Shown one piece after another: positions 1 through 5,284 of a DNA stretch of 5,930 nucleotides. Each line of letters opens with the position of its first letter. The first letter of the stretch is position 1. The stretch covers positions 1-5,930 of the forward strand of contig JAOPVN010000013.1 in assembly GCA_025966175.1 (NCBI GenBank). The letters are read 5' to 3'. The notes beneath the pieces are model-generated. The model was not told where the DNA came from. It saw only the letters and a program-made list of their open reading frames with translations, and did not search any database. The translations under genes were made by a program, and so were the position numbers. The stretch comes from Modestobacter sp. Lineage in GTDB: Bacteria; Actinomycetota; Actinomycetes; Mycobacteriales; Geodermatophilaceae.

Positions 1-63
1 GTCGACGCCGGCGCAGTACCCCCGGGGATCGGCCAGCAGGACGCGTCCGCGCGGTTCAGCCAT
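1..63 (-). CDS. ispH: 4-hydroxy-3-methylbut-2-enyl diphosphate reductase, N-terminal fragment cut by the window edge
   Basis: Only the first 21 codons are inside the window. Read on the minus strand from ATG at 63-61 they give MAEPRGRVLLADPRGYCAGV and then Asp. This matches the start of the IspH/LytB family, which runs VLLAxPRGYCAGVD. Cys17 would be the first of the three cysteines that hold the iron-sulfur cluster. IspH is a cytosolic [4Fe-4S] enzyme that makes IPP and DMAPP in the last step of the MEP isoprenoid pathway. The start is well fixed: no in-frame start codon lies just upstream and the family motif begins at about the usual distance. The ribosome site is weak. The gene is divergent from the lipid-droplet-type gene, as lytB2 and Rv1109c are in M. 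tuberculosis. The metal-site residues further along cannot be checked. Confidence 0.88.
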   Translation of the reverse strand, partial: MAEPRGRVLLADPRGYCAGVD

Positions 64-81
64 GGCCCCATGGTAGTTGCA

Positions 82-137
82 GGACCCGCCTGCCCCCCAC
101 CGCTCGCAAGCTCGCGACGGGCCCCTGCAGGCGGGCC
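82..137 (+). repeat. Intergenic hairpin repeat, copy 1
   Basis: This lies between the divergent ispH and lipid-droplet-type genes. A perfect 9-bp inverted repeat (85-93 with 127-135) is extended by GG at 82-83 pairing with CC at 136-137, leaving A84 as a bulge. The loop holds the core CTCGCAAGCTCG at 103-114. An element with the same layout occurs at 2852-2905 in opposite orientation, with a different stem sequence that still pairs. Its role is unknown. It sits where both divergent promoters must be, so a regulatory effect is possible but not shown. Confidence 0.7.
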
Positions 138-197
138 GGGAACGACCAGGTGCAGCGTCACGCTGCCGGTGATCGATTCGTGCGGCACGCTGGGGGC

Positions 198-1301
198 ATG
201 GCTCGAGAGATCCCCGAGGTGGTCCGCGCGGTCGCCGGACTTGCCGCCACCGTGCTGGACGAGGCACGCAAGCTCCCCGAGACGCTGCCCGGGCTGCCGG
301 TGCGGCTGATCGGTCAGGCGCTGCAGACGTCGCTGAAGCTGCAGCAGCACTACTCCGGGCTGGTGGCCCGCGGTGACGAGCTGTTCACCGGCCTCCGTGG
401 GGAGGACGAACCCGGCCTGGCCACCTTCGACGACGACCTTCCCCCGGCGCCCCGCACCACCGGGCCGCACAGCTCCGCCTTCGACCGGGTCGGCGACCTG
501 CCGAGCGACACCGTCGCCGAGGAACTGGCCGACGACCTGGCCGACGACCTGGCCGTCGGCGACCTGCCGCTGGCCGACGGCGACGTGCTGTCCGAGGAGG
601 CGGCCGCCGTCCTGTTGATCAGCACGGACGAGGACACCGAGGACCTCAGCCCGGCCGTGGTCGCCGGTCTCCCCGACGACCCGATCGCCGACGCGGTCAC
701 CGCAGTCGTCGACGAGCTGGCCGCGGAGGTCGTCGACGAGGTCGTCGCAGAGCTGCCCGACGCCGTTCCGGACGAGGTCCTCGAGGACCTGACGGCCGAC
801 ACGGTGGCCGAGGTCGCCGAGGAGGAAGCCGTCGAGGAGGCGGTCGCCGAGGAGCTGATCGCCGAGGCCGCCGTCGGGGGCACCCCGCCCGCCGAGGACG
901 CCCCGCCGGTGCCCTCGCTGGCCGACGTCGCCCCCGACGAGGCGCCCGAGCAGACCCAGCTCGTCGACGACGGAGTCCCCGACGTGGCCGCGCTGGAGGT
1001 CGCCGCCGAGGAGATCGTCGACCTCGGCGGACCCGAGGCCGCGGAGATCGTCACCCCCGACGCCGGTCCTGACGACGGACCGGCGGGCGGCAGCGACGTC
1101 TCCGGCTCCCAGGCCGCCGGCACCAGCCCGGTCGAGGGCTACGACTCCTTCAGCATCCCGGCGCTGCGCGGGCACCTGCGCGCGTATCCGGCCGAGACCG
1201 TCGCGGACCTGCTCGACTACGAGCGGGCCACCCGGGCGCGGGCGCCGTACGTGACGCTGCTGCAGAACCGGCTGGAGAAGCTGAGCGCCGACCGCGGCTG
1301 A
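198..1301 (+). CDS. Lipid-droplet-associated-type protein with a long acidic spacer (Rv1109c-like)
   Basis: The protein has 367 residues from ATG 198. Residues 1-82 contain DEARKLP (21-27), a helical stretch with LKLQQ (47-51), ARGDEL (57-62) and ATFDDDLP (75-82). This resembles the conserved start of the actinobacterial proteins beside xseA that are annotated lipid-droplet-associated (Rv1109c in M. tuberculosis, recalled from memory). Residues 314-361 form a second conserved block, with ALRGHLRAY, LLDYERATRARAPY and LLQNRLEKL. Between them, residues 98-323 hold about 63 Asp/Glu and no Lys, Arg or His. Stretches such as 164-226 look like amphipathic helices. There is no signal peptide or membrane helix, so it is probably cytosolic or bound to a lipid surface. 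The middle is much longer than in the mycobacterial relative (about 210 residues in total). GTG 150 is an alternative start with a plausible GGGA site, but ATG 198 fits the family better. The biochemical function is unproven. Confidence 0.72.
   Translation: MAREIPEVVRAVAGLAATVLDEARKLPETLPGLPVRLIGQALQTSLKLQQHYSGLVARGDELFTGLRGEDEPGLATFDDDLPPAPRTTGPHSSAFDRVGDLPSDTVAEELADDLADDLAVGDLPLADGDVLSEEAAAVLLISTDEDTEDLSPAVVAGLPDDPIADAVTAVVDELAAEVVDEVVAELPDAVPDEVLEDLTADTVAEVAEEEAVEEAVAEELIAEAAVGGTPPAEDAPPVPSLADVAPDEAPEQTQLVDDGVPDVAALEVAAEEIVDLGGPEAAEIVTPDAGPDDGPAGGSDVSGSQAAGTSPVEGYDSFSIPALRGHLRAYPAETVADLLDYERATRARAPYVTLLQNRLEKLSADRG
528..551 (+). repeat. Exact 12-bp in-frame tandem duplication
   Basis: Two identical copies of GCCGACGACCTG (528-539 and 540-551) lie in the acidic spacer of the lipid-droplet-type gene and encode ADDLADDL (residues 111-118). 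This is a direct sign of how the spacer may have grown, by in-frame tandem duplication. Confidence 0.8.
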
Positions 1302-1310
1302 CCGGGAGGC

Positions 1311-1328
1311 CTGACCGCCGGCCGTCAG
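1311..1328. repeat. Small inverted repeat before xseA
   Basis: CTGAC (1311-1315) and GTCAG (1324-1328) can form a short, imperfect stem in the 50-bp gap between the lipid-droplet-type gene and xseA. No T-run follows, so it is not a convincing terminator. The two genes may still be co-transcribed. Confidence 0.3.
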
Positions 1329-1351
1329 CACCACCTGGCAGGCTCGCGCAC

Positions 1352-2587
1352 GTGACAAGCCCGTCGTCCCCGGAGCAGCCCTGGCCGGTGCGCACCGTCG
1401 CCCGCAAGGTCGCGGAGTGGATCGGCCGGCTCGGCGAGGTGTGGGTCGAGGGGCAGGTCGCCCAGCTGTCCCGGCGCGGCAACGCGGCCACGGTCTTCCT
1501 CACCCTGCGGGACCCGGCCGCGGACCTCTCCATCCCGGTCACCTGCCCCCGCGACGTCGTCGACCGGCCGGGGCTGGAGCTCGCCGAGGGCGCCCGGGTC
1601 ATCGTCCGGGCACGCCCGGACTACTACGTCGCACGCGGCTCGTTCTCGCTGCGCGCGACGGAGATCCGCGCGGTCGGGCTGGGTGAGCTGCTGGCCCGGA
1701 TCGAGCGGATCCGCCGCCTGCTGGCCGCCGAGGGGCTGTTCGACGTCGTCCGGAAGCGACCGCTGCCCTTCGCCCCCGCCGTCGTCGGCGTCATCACCGG
1801 CCGGGACAGCGCGGCCGAACGCGACGTGCTGGTCACCGCCCGGCGCCGCTGGCCGGCGGTCCGGTTCGCGGTGCACAACTGCGCCGTCCAGGGGCCGACG
1901 GCGGCCGAGTCGGTGATGGCCGGGCTGCGGAAGCTGGACGCCGACCCCGCCGTCGAGGTCATCGTGATCGCCCGCGGCGGCGGCTCGGTCGAGGATCTGC
2001 TGCCCTTCTCCGACGAGGGGCTGGTGCGCGCCATCGCTGCCACCCGCACCCCGGTGGTGACCGCGGTCGGCCACGAGACCGACACCACACTGGTCGACCA
2101 CGTCGCCGACGTGCGAGCGGCCACCCCGACCGACGCCGCACACCGGGTGGTCCCGGAGATCGGCGAGCAGCGGCGACTGGTCGAGGGGCTGCGAGCCCGC
2201 GCCCGTCACCTGCTCGGCACCCGCCTGGAGCAGCAGGAACGCTGGCTGGAGTCCGTACGCAGCCGTCCGGTGCTCGCCGATCCGCAGCGGCTGCTGGCCG
2301 GGCGGGCCGACGACGTCGCCGCGCTCCGCAGCCGGTCGACCCGCACCCTCACGCACCGGGTGGAGGGCGCCGAGCGGGACCTGGAGCACGCCCGCGCCCG
2401 GGTGGCCGCGCTGTCGCCGGCCGCAACCCTGGACCGTGGCTACGCGGTGGTACAGCGCGCCGACGGCGCCCTGGTGCGGGACCCCGCCGAGGTGGGCGAT
2501 GACGAACGGCTGCAGGTGCGGGTGGCCGGGGGCCGACTGCCGGTGCGCGTGGACAGGTCGGGCACCGGGGAGGATGGGGAACCGTGA
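1352..2587 (+). CDS. xseA: Exodeoxyribonuclease VII large subunit
   Basis: This is the catalytic subunit of exonuclease VII, which degrades single-stranded DNA from both ends into acid-soluble oligonucleotides together with XseB. The 411-residue protein starts with an OB-fold-type nucleic-acid-binding domain (about residues 10-105, with GEVWVEGQVAQLS). The nuclease core follows, with GVITGRDSAAERDVL (from 146), the signature RGGGSVEDL (208-216) and AVGHETDTTLVDHVADVRAATPT (238-260). A helical region (about 270-350) leads to the C-terminal LSPAATLDRGYAVV (354-367). All family motifs are intact. E. coli XseA is 456 residues, so this is a usual, slightly short form. The GTG start at 1352 has a weak GGCAGG about 9 bases upstream. 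The stop overlaps the xseB start by four bases. Placement after the lipid-droplet-type gene matches mycobacteria. Confidence 0.97.
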   Translation: MTSPSSPEQPWPVRTVARKVAEWIGRLGEVWVEGQVAQLSRRGNAATVFLTLRDPAADLSIPVTCPRDVVDRPGLELAEGARVIVRARPDYYVARGSFSLRATEIRAVGLGELLARIERIRRLLAAEGLFDVVRKRPLPFAPAVVGVITGRDSAAERDVLVTARRRWPAVRFAVHNCAVQGPTAAESVMAGLRKLDADPAVEVIVIARGGGSVEDLLPFSDEGLVRAIAATRTPVVTAVGHETDTTLVDHVADVRAATPTDAAHRVVPEIGEQRRLVEGLRARARHLLGTRLEQQERWLESVRSRPVLADPQRLLAGRADDVAALRSRSTRTLTHRVEGAERDLEHARARVAALSPAATLDRGYAVVQRADGALVRDPAEVGDDERLQVRVAGGRLPVRVDRSGTGEDGEP

Positions 2588-2796
2588 GCATCCCGGAGCC
2601 GACCGCCGAGCCCACCCAGACCTACGAGCAGGCCCGCGAGGAGCTCGCCGACGTCGTCCGCCGGCTCGAGGCCGGCGGCCTGACGCTGGAGGAGTCGCTG
2701 GCGCTGTGGGAGCGCGGCGAGCAGCTCGCCGAGCTGTGCCAGCACTGGCTGGACCGGGCCCGCGAGCGGCTCGCCGCCGCCGCGCCTCAGGACTGA
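2584..2796 (+). CDS. xseB: Exodeoxyribonuclease VII small subunit
   Basis: This 70-residue helical protein binds in several copies to XseA to form exonuclease VII. Its pattern fits the family: YEQAREELADVVRRLEAG (13-30), then LTLEESLALWERGEQLAELC (31-51) and a final helix WLDRARERL. E. coli XseB is 80 residues, so it is full length. The start is GTG at 2584, inside GTGA at 2584-2587, where the last three bases are the xseA stop. This arrangement and the GGGGA at 2576-2580 indicate coupled translation, which would help keep subunit ratios steady. The stop TGA lies within a 10-bp palindrome, CTGACGTCAG (2793-2802). It is the last gene of the plus-strand run and is followed by a hairpin repeat. 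Confidence 0.95.
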   Translation: MSIPEPTAEPTQTYEQAREELADVVRRLEAGGLTLEESLALWERGEQLAELCQHWLDRARERLAAAAPQD

Positions 2797-2803
2797 CGTC
2801 AGC

Positions 2804-2855
2804 GGCCGCCCTTCAGGGACCCGCGCCGAGCTTGCGAGGCGTGGGGGAAGTGGCC
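2804..2855 (-). repeat. Degenerate third copy of the intergenic hairpin repeat
   Basis: The core CGAGCTTGCGAG (2827-2838) is an exact reverse complement of the core in copy 1 (103-114). Flanking arms GGCC (2804-2807 with 2852-2855) and CTTC/GAAG (2811-2814 with 2847-2850) can pair, but with an internal loop. It abuts copy 2 in the same orientation, and the two cores are 47 bp apart. It is probably a decayed member of the same family. Confidence 0.5.
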
Positions 2856-2905
2856 CCGTCCCGAGGCTCGCCCCGAGCCTGCGAGGGATGAGGAGGACGG
2901 GGTCC
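2852..2905 (-). terminator. Intergenic hairpin repeat, copy 2; probable two-way terminator of xseB and the DUF4245 gene
   Basis: The outer stem CCCCGTCC (2854-2861) pairs with GGACGGGG (2895-2902), plus GG/CC at 2852-2853 and 2904-2905 with T2903 bulged. Inside it is a perfect 7-bp hairpin, AGGCTCG (2864-2870) and CGAGCCT (2874-2880), with a CCC loop. It sits between convergent stops (2796 and 2908). Only a short TTT follows on the plus strand, so terminator function is inferred from position and GC-rich stem. In opposite orientation it shares the layout, the bulged A and a near-identical core (CTCGCAGGCTCG) with the repeat at 82-137. Confidence 0.6.
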
Positions 2906-2907
2906 TT

Positions 2908-3519
2908 TCAGTAGGGCTGCAGTGAGCCGGCCAGGGTCGCCAGCTCGTCGTCCGACGCCGAGCCGCTCACCACCAGGGTCGCCGTCCCCTCGGCGCGGGT
3001 CAGCGCCGTCTCCCCCCGCTGGGTGGTCAGCCGCTGCCACGTGTCGCCGGCGACCTGCTGGGTGCCGTCGTCGGTCGCGTGGTCGAGGACGTCGGTGAGC
3101 GCGCCGGCCTCCGGGTCGTCGCTGACGACGTACTCCGCGTACTCCTCGCCCGGGGTGTACCAGCCGATCTGCAGGGTCACCGGGTCACCGGTCGAGGCCG
3201 ATCCGGCGTTCGTGCGCACGCTGGTCGCCCGCCAGCCGTCGGACAGCCCGCGGGGCACCAGCAGCGGGTAGGAGGCCAGCTCGGAGACCGCGCGCTCCGC
3301 GTTCCCGGTCTCCACGTCCCGGATCGGGTCCTCCGGGTTCTGCCGCAGCGCGGTGACGCCCACGATGGCCAGGCACACGAGGACGAGCGGGAGCAGCGAC
3401 CGGATCATGTTCGCCGCGGTGAACCGCTGCATCCGGTCCACGGCGGGCGGTGCGGCGGGTTCCGCGGGAACGGGAATGGCACCGCCGGGCTGCTGACCCT
3501 GCTGGCCGGTTTCAGGCAT
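2908..3519 (-). CDS. DUF4245 family single-pass membrane protein
   Basis: The 203-residue protein starts at ATG 3519. Residues 1-30 are a Pro/Gln/Ala-rich cytoplasmic tail. One transmembrane helix follows (about 41-58, SLLPLVLVCLAIVGVTAL) and the rest should lie outside the membrane. That part shows DUF4245-type features: YPLLVPRGLSDGWRATSVR, then LQIGWYTPGEEYAEYVVSDD, VAGDTWQRL and a C-terminal VVSGSASDDELATLAGSL. Function is unknown. The gene is divergent from glpX, 68 bp apart; the same pairing occurs in M. tuberculosis (Rv1100 and Rv1099c, from memory). An upstream GTG at 3549 would add ten residues (MGEQCCDPRA) that do not look family-like, so the ATG is preferred. Its ribosome site is poor. 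No cysteine remains in the chosen form apart from one in the membrane helix. Confidence 0.85.
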   Translation of the reverse strand: MPETGQQGQQPGGAIPVPAEPAAPPAVDRMQRFTAANMIRSLLPLVLVCLAIVGVTALRQNPEDPIRDVETGNAERAVSELASYPLLVPRGLSDGWRATSVRTNAGSASTGDPVTLQIGWYTPGEEYAEYVVSDDPEAGALTDVLDHATDDGTQQVAGDTWQRLTTQRGETALTRAEGTATLVVSGSASDDELATLAGSLQPY

Positions 3520-3524
3520 GGCCC

Positions 3525-3530
3525 TAGGAT
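3525..3530 (+). promoter_or_regulatory. Possible -10 element for glpX
   Basis: TAGGAT fits the actinobacterial TAnnnT -10 pattern and would place the transcript start about 50 bases before the glpX start codon. No good -35 box is seen at 16-19 bp. It lies only six bases outside the DUF4245 start codon, so the two divergent promoters would overlap. This is a weak call made from sequence pattern alone. Confidence 0.27.
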
Positions 3531-3577
3531 CGCAGCACTGCTCCCCCACCCCGCCGACAGCGTCGCCGGTGGCCGTC

Positions 3578-3584
3578 AGGAGGT
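3578..3584 (+). promoter_or_regulatory. Strong Shine-Dalgarno of glpX
   Basis: AGGAGGT is a near-perfect complement of the 16S rRNA 3' end and stands three bases before GTG 3588. It is the strongest ribosome site in the window and decides the glpX start in favour of GTG 3588 over the internal ATG 3678, which has no such site. Confidence 0.75.
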
Positions 3585-3587
3585 CCT

Positions 3588-4649
3588 GTGTCCCTTCCCC
3601 TGCCCGACGGACCCGTGCCCTCGAGCACCGCTCCCCACAGCCGCGGCGACCGCCCCGCGCCGGACCGCAACCTCGCCATGGAGCTGGTCCGGGTCACCGA
3701 GGCCGCCGCCATGGCCGCCGGCCGCTGGGTCGGCCGCGGCGACAAGAACGGCGGGGACGGCGCCGCCGTCGACGCCATGCGTGCGCTGATCGGCACCGTC
3801 AGCATGAAGGGCGTCGTCGTCATCGGTGAGGGCGAGAAGGACGAGGCCCCGATGCTCTACAACGGCGAGGAGGTCGGCGACGGCCAGGGCGCCGAGTGTG
3901 ACGTCGCGGTCGATCCCATCGACGGCACCACGCTGATGGCCAAGGGCATGCCCAACGCCATCGCCGTCATGGCCGTGGCCGACCGCGGGGCGATGTACGA
4001 CCCGTCCGCCGTCTTCTACATGGACAAGATCGCCACCGGCCCGGTCGCGGCCGACGTCATCGACATCACCGTGCCGGTGGCCGAGAACATCCGCCGGGTG
4101 GCGAAGGCCAAGCGGGTCTCGGCCGGCGACGTGACGGTCTGCATCCTGGACCGGCCGCGGCACGAGAAGCTGGTCCAGGAGGTCCGGGAGGCCGGCGCCC
4201 GGATCACGTTCATCACCGACGGTGACGTCGCCGGCGCGATCGCCGCAGCCCGCGAGGGCACCGGCGTCGACCTGCTGATGGGCATCGGCGGCACCCCGGA
4301 GGGGATCATCACCGCCTGCGCGCTCAAGTGCATGGGCGGTGCGCTTCAGGGCCGGCTCTGGCCGCGGGACGACGCCGAGCGGCAGAAGGCCCTGGACGCC
4401 GGGCATGACCTGGACCGGGTGCTGACGATCGACGACCTGGTCCGTGGCGATGTCTTCTTCGTGGCCACCGGGATCACGGACGGCGAGCTGCTGCGCGGCG
4501 TGCAGTACCGCGCCGGAGGCTGCACCACGCAGTCGCTTGTCATGCGCTCGCGCTCGGGCACCATCCGCTCGATCGAGAGCCTGCACTCCCTGGAGAAGCT
4601 GCGCGCCTACTCCGCGGTGCCCTTCGACCGCCTGGACGAGCAGGACTAG
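3588..4649 (+). CDS. glpX: Class II fructose-1,6-bisphosphatase
   Basis: The enzyme hydrolyses fructose 1,6-bisphosphate to fructose 6-phosphate and phosphate in the cytosol, the committed step of gluconeogenesis. In many actinobacteria GlpX is the main FBPase. The 353-residue protein aligns with E. coli GlpX. Lys53 and Asp57 lie in GRGDKNGGDGAAV (E. coli Lys29 and Asp33). Glu81 lies in GEGEKDEAPMLYNGEEVG (Glu57). Asp109 and Asp112 lie in DPIDGTT (Asp85 and Glu88), and Glu238 lies in GIGGTPEG (Glu213). All metal and catalytic positions are present. The first 30 residues are a Pro/Ser-rich extension before APDRNLAMELVRVTEA, as in mycobacterial GlpX. GTG 3588 is backed by AGGAGGT. The fumarase gene often next to glpX in actinobacteria is not downstream here. 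The TAG stop shares CTAG with the stop of the convergent gene. Confidence 0.97.
   Translation: MSLPLPDGPVPSSTAPHSRGDRPAPDRNLAMELVRVTEAAAMAAGRWVGRGDKNGGDGAAVDAMRALIGTVSMKGVVVIGEGEKDEAPMLYNGEEVGDGQGAECDVAVDPIDGTTLMAKGMPNAIAVMAVADRGAMYDPSAVFYMDKIATGPVAADVIDITVPVAENIRRVAKAKRVSAGDVTVCILDRPRHEKLVQEVREAGARITFITDGDVAGAIAAAREGTGVDLLMGIGGTPEGIITACALKCMGGALQGRLWPRDDAERQKALDAGHDLDRVLTIDDLVRGDVFFVATGITDGELLRGVQYRAGGCTTQSLVMRSRSGTIRSIESLHSLEKLRAYSAVPFDRLDEQD
4646..4649. other. Shared CTAG: stop codons of two convergent genes
   Basis: The palindrome CTAG gives TAG at 4647-4649 for glpX on the plus strand and TAG at 4648-4646 for the LiaF-C-like gene on the minus strand. The genes overlap tail to tail by four bases, leaving no room for a terminator between them. 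Confidence 0.8.
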
Positions 4650-4981
4650 CGACCGGGTCGATCGCGAGCCGCTCCGTCGCATCGCGGCCGCCTGCCATCC
4701 CCCGGTGCCCGGAGCGTGCTGGGCGGTGGAGGGAGCGCGGGCGGATTCGGCGGTGGCGGTGGCACCGCGCCCCGGGCGAGCCGGTCGAGCACCGCCTGCC
4801 ACCGGCTCGGCGACGCATCCGGAGCCAGGCTGCGCAGTCGGAGGTCCCCGAAGACGGTGCGGGCGTGGACGACGACCAGTGGCATGCCGGTCAGGCGGGG
4901 CGCGGGCGCCAGCTCGACCTTGCGGTTGCCGAAGACCGTCCGACCGTGGAGATCGGCGTCGACTTCCTCGGCGACGATCAC
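4646..4981 (-). CDS. Small LiaF C-terminal-like protein, perhaps the split-off second half of the DUF1707 gene
   Basis: The 111-residue frame starts at GTG 4981. Residues 2-52 resemble the C-terminal domain of LiaF-type / cell-wall-active antibiotics response proteins. There are two parallel repeats, LHGRTVFGNRKVEL (11-24) and VHARTVFGDLRLRSL (38-52), in the style of short beta-strand rungs. SRWQAVLDRLAR (59-70) follows, then a proline-rich tail with PPPPPNPPALPPPP (74-87). There is no membrane segment. In many actinobacterial proteins a DUF1707 domain and this type of domain form one chain. Here the DUF1707 frame stops at 4978, overlapping this start by GTGA, beside a (CCGG)4 tract. Adding one CCGG unit would join the frames. 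It is therefore either a coupled second gene or part of a frameshifted one. It ends inside the CTAG shared with glpX. Confidence 0.62.
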   Translation of the reverse strand: MIVAEEVDADLHGRTVFGNRKVELAPAPRLTGMPLVVVHARTVFGDLRLRSLAPDASPSRWQAVLDRLARGAVPPPPPNPPALPPPPSTLRAPGDGRRPRCDGAARDRPGR

Positions 4982-5262
4982 GACCGGCCGGCCGGCCGGA
5001 TGTCGCCGAGGACGTTGCTGAGCGTCTCCGGGGTCCGCGCGGCCGCCGTCTCGACCGCTGCGTCACGCGGCAGATCGGCCAGCAGCGCCTCGAGCTCCGC
5101 CGTGGTCACCGCCGCGTAGGCCGCCGAGGCCCGCGCGCCGAACTCGTCCAGGTCCAGCGGCCCCTCACCGACGGCCGCCTGGAGGAAGGCGACGCCTGCC
5201 TGCCGGTCGGCATCGGCCGCCCGGACGACGGGCGGTCGGTCCGCAACGGCGTCGTCGCTCAC
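4978..5262 (-). CDS. DUF1707 (SHOCT-like) domain protein
   Basis: The 94-residue protein starts at GTG 5262. Residues 13-65 match the DUF1707 pattern: VRAADADRQAGVAFLQAAVG (13-32), then EGPLDLDEFGARASAAYAAV (33-52) and LEALLADLP (57-65). Family members typically read R.sDaDRe..v..L..A...GrL...Ef.eR...Ay.A.T..eL..L..DLP. The exact role of DUF1707 is unknown; it often precedes a membrane or LiaF-like domain. Here the chain ends with TLSNVLGDIRPAGRS at 4978, which looks like the linker into a LiaF-C-like domain. That domain continues in the -1 frame from 4981. GTG 5262 has GGGA six bases upstream (5272-5269) and lies 22 bp after the stop of the right-edge gene, so it is probably in the same operon. 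The frame is open up to 5406, but that part overlaps the upstream gene and reads as low-complexity Arg/Thr/Pro. Confidence 0.78.
   Translation of the reverse strand: MSDDAVADRPPVVRAADADRQAGVAFLQAAVGEGPLDLDEFGARASAAYAAVTTAELEALLADLPRDAAVETAAARTPETLSNVLGDIRPAGRS
4984..4999. repeat. (CCGG)4 tetranucleotide tract at a gene junction
   Basis: Four perfect CCGG units lie 3 bp from the GTGA overlap of the DUF1707 and LiaF-C-like frames. On the minus strand it encodes part of IRPAGRS. A gain of one unit, or a loss of two, would put the two frames in register without creating a stop at the junction. Confidence 0.85.
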
Positions 5263-5284
5263 GGGCGGTCCCGGGAACCGCTCG

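Noticed and set aside
150..197. Upstream GTG start for the lipid-droplet-type gene
   Set aside because: It has a fair GGGA site, but the added MQRHAAGDRFVRHAGG looks like translated spacer and the family begins near MAREIPEVV. It is kept only as an alternative.
64..197. Riboswitch or strong promoter pair between ispH and the lipid-droplet-type gene
   Set aside because: Apart from the hairpin repeat, no convincing -10/-35 pair or known riboswitch core was found on either strand.
350..1123. Minus-strand 257-residue open frame opposite the lipid-droplet-type gene
   Set aside because: It is almost pure Ser/Ala/Thr/Gly with no domain. That is what the antisense of a GAG/GAC/GCC-rich acidic gene gives in high-GC DNA, and the plus-strand gene has conserved ends.
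1325..2389. Minus-strand 354-residue frame opposite xseA
   Set aside because: It is a shadow of xseA with Asp/Gly/Gln/Arg-rich filler, while the plus strand has every XseA signature.
4719..4765. G-rich plus strand as a possible G-quadruplex
   Set aside because: Only three GGG runs are suitably spaced, and the G-richness is explained by proline codons of the minus-strand tail.
4978..4999. Programmed ribosomal frameshift at the DUF1707/LiaF-C-like junction
   Set aside because: No slippery heptamer is present before the stop. The GTGA overlap allows simple restart, and tract-length change is a better alternative explanation.
3576..5066. Minus-strand 496-residue open frame opposite glpX
   Set aside because: It is an antisense shadow of glpX, low-complexity and Gly/Asp/His/Arg-rich. 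The plus-strand frame is a complete GlpX with all catalytic residues.
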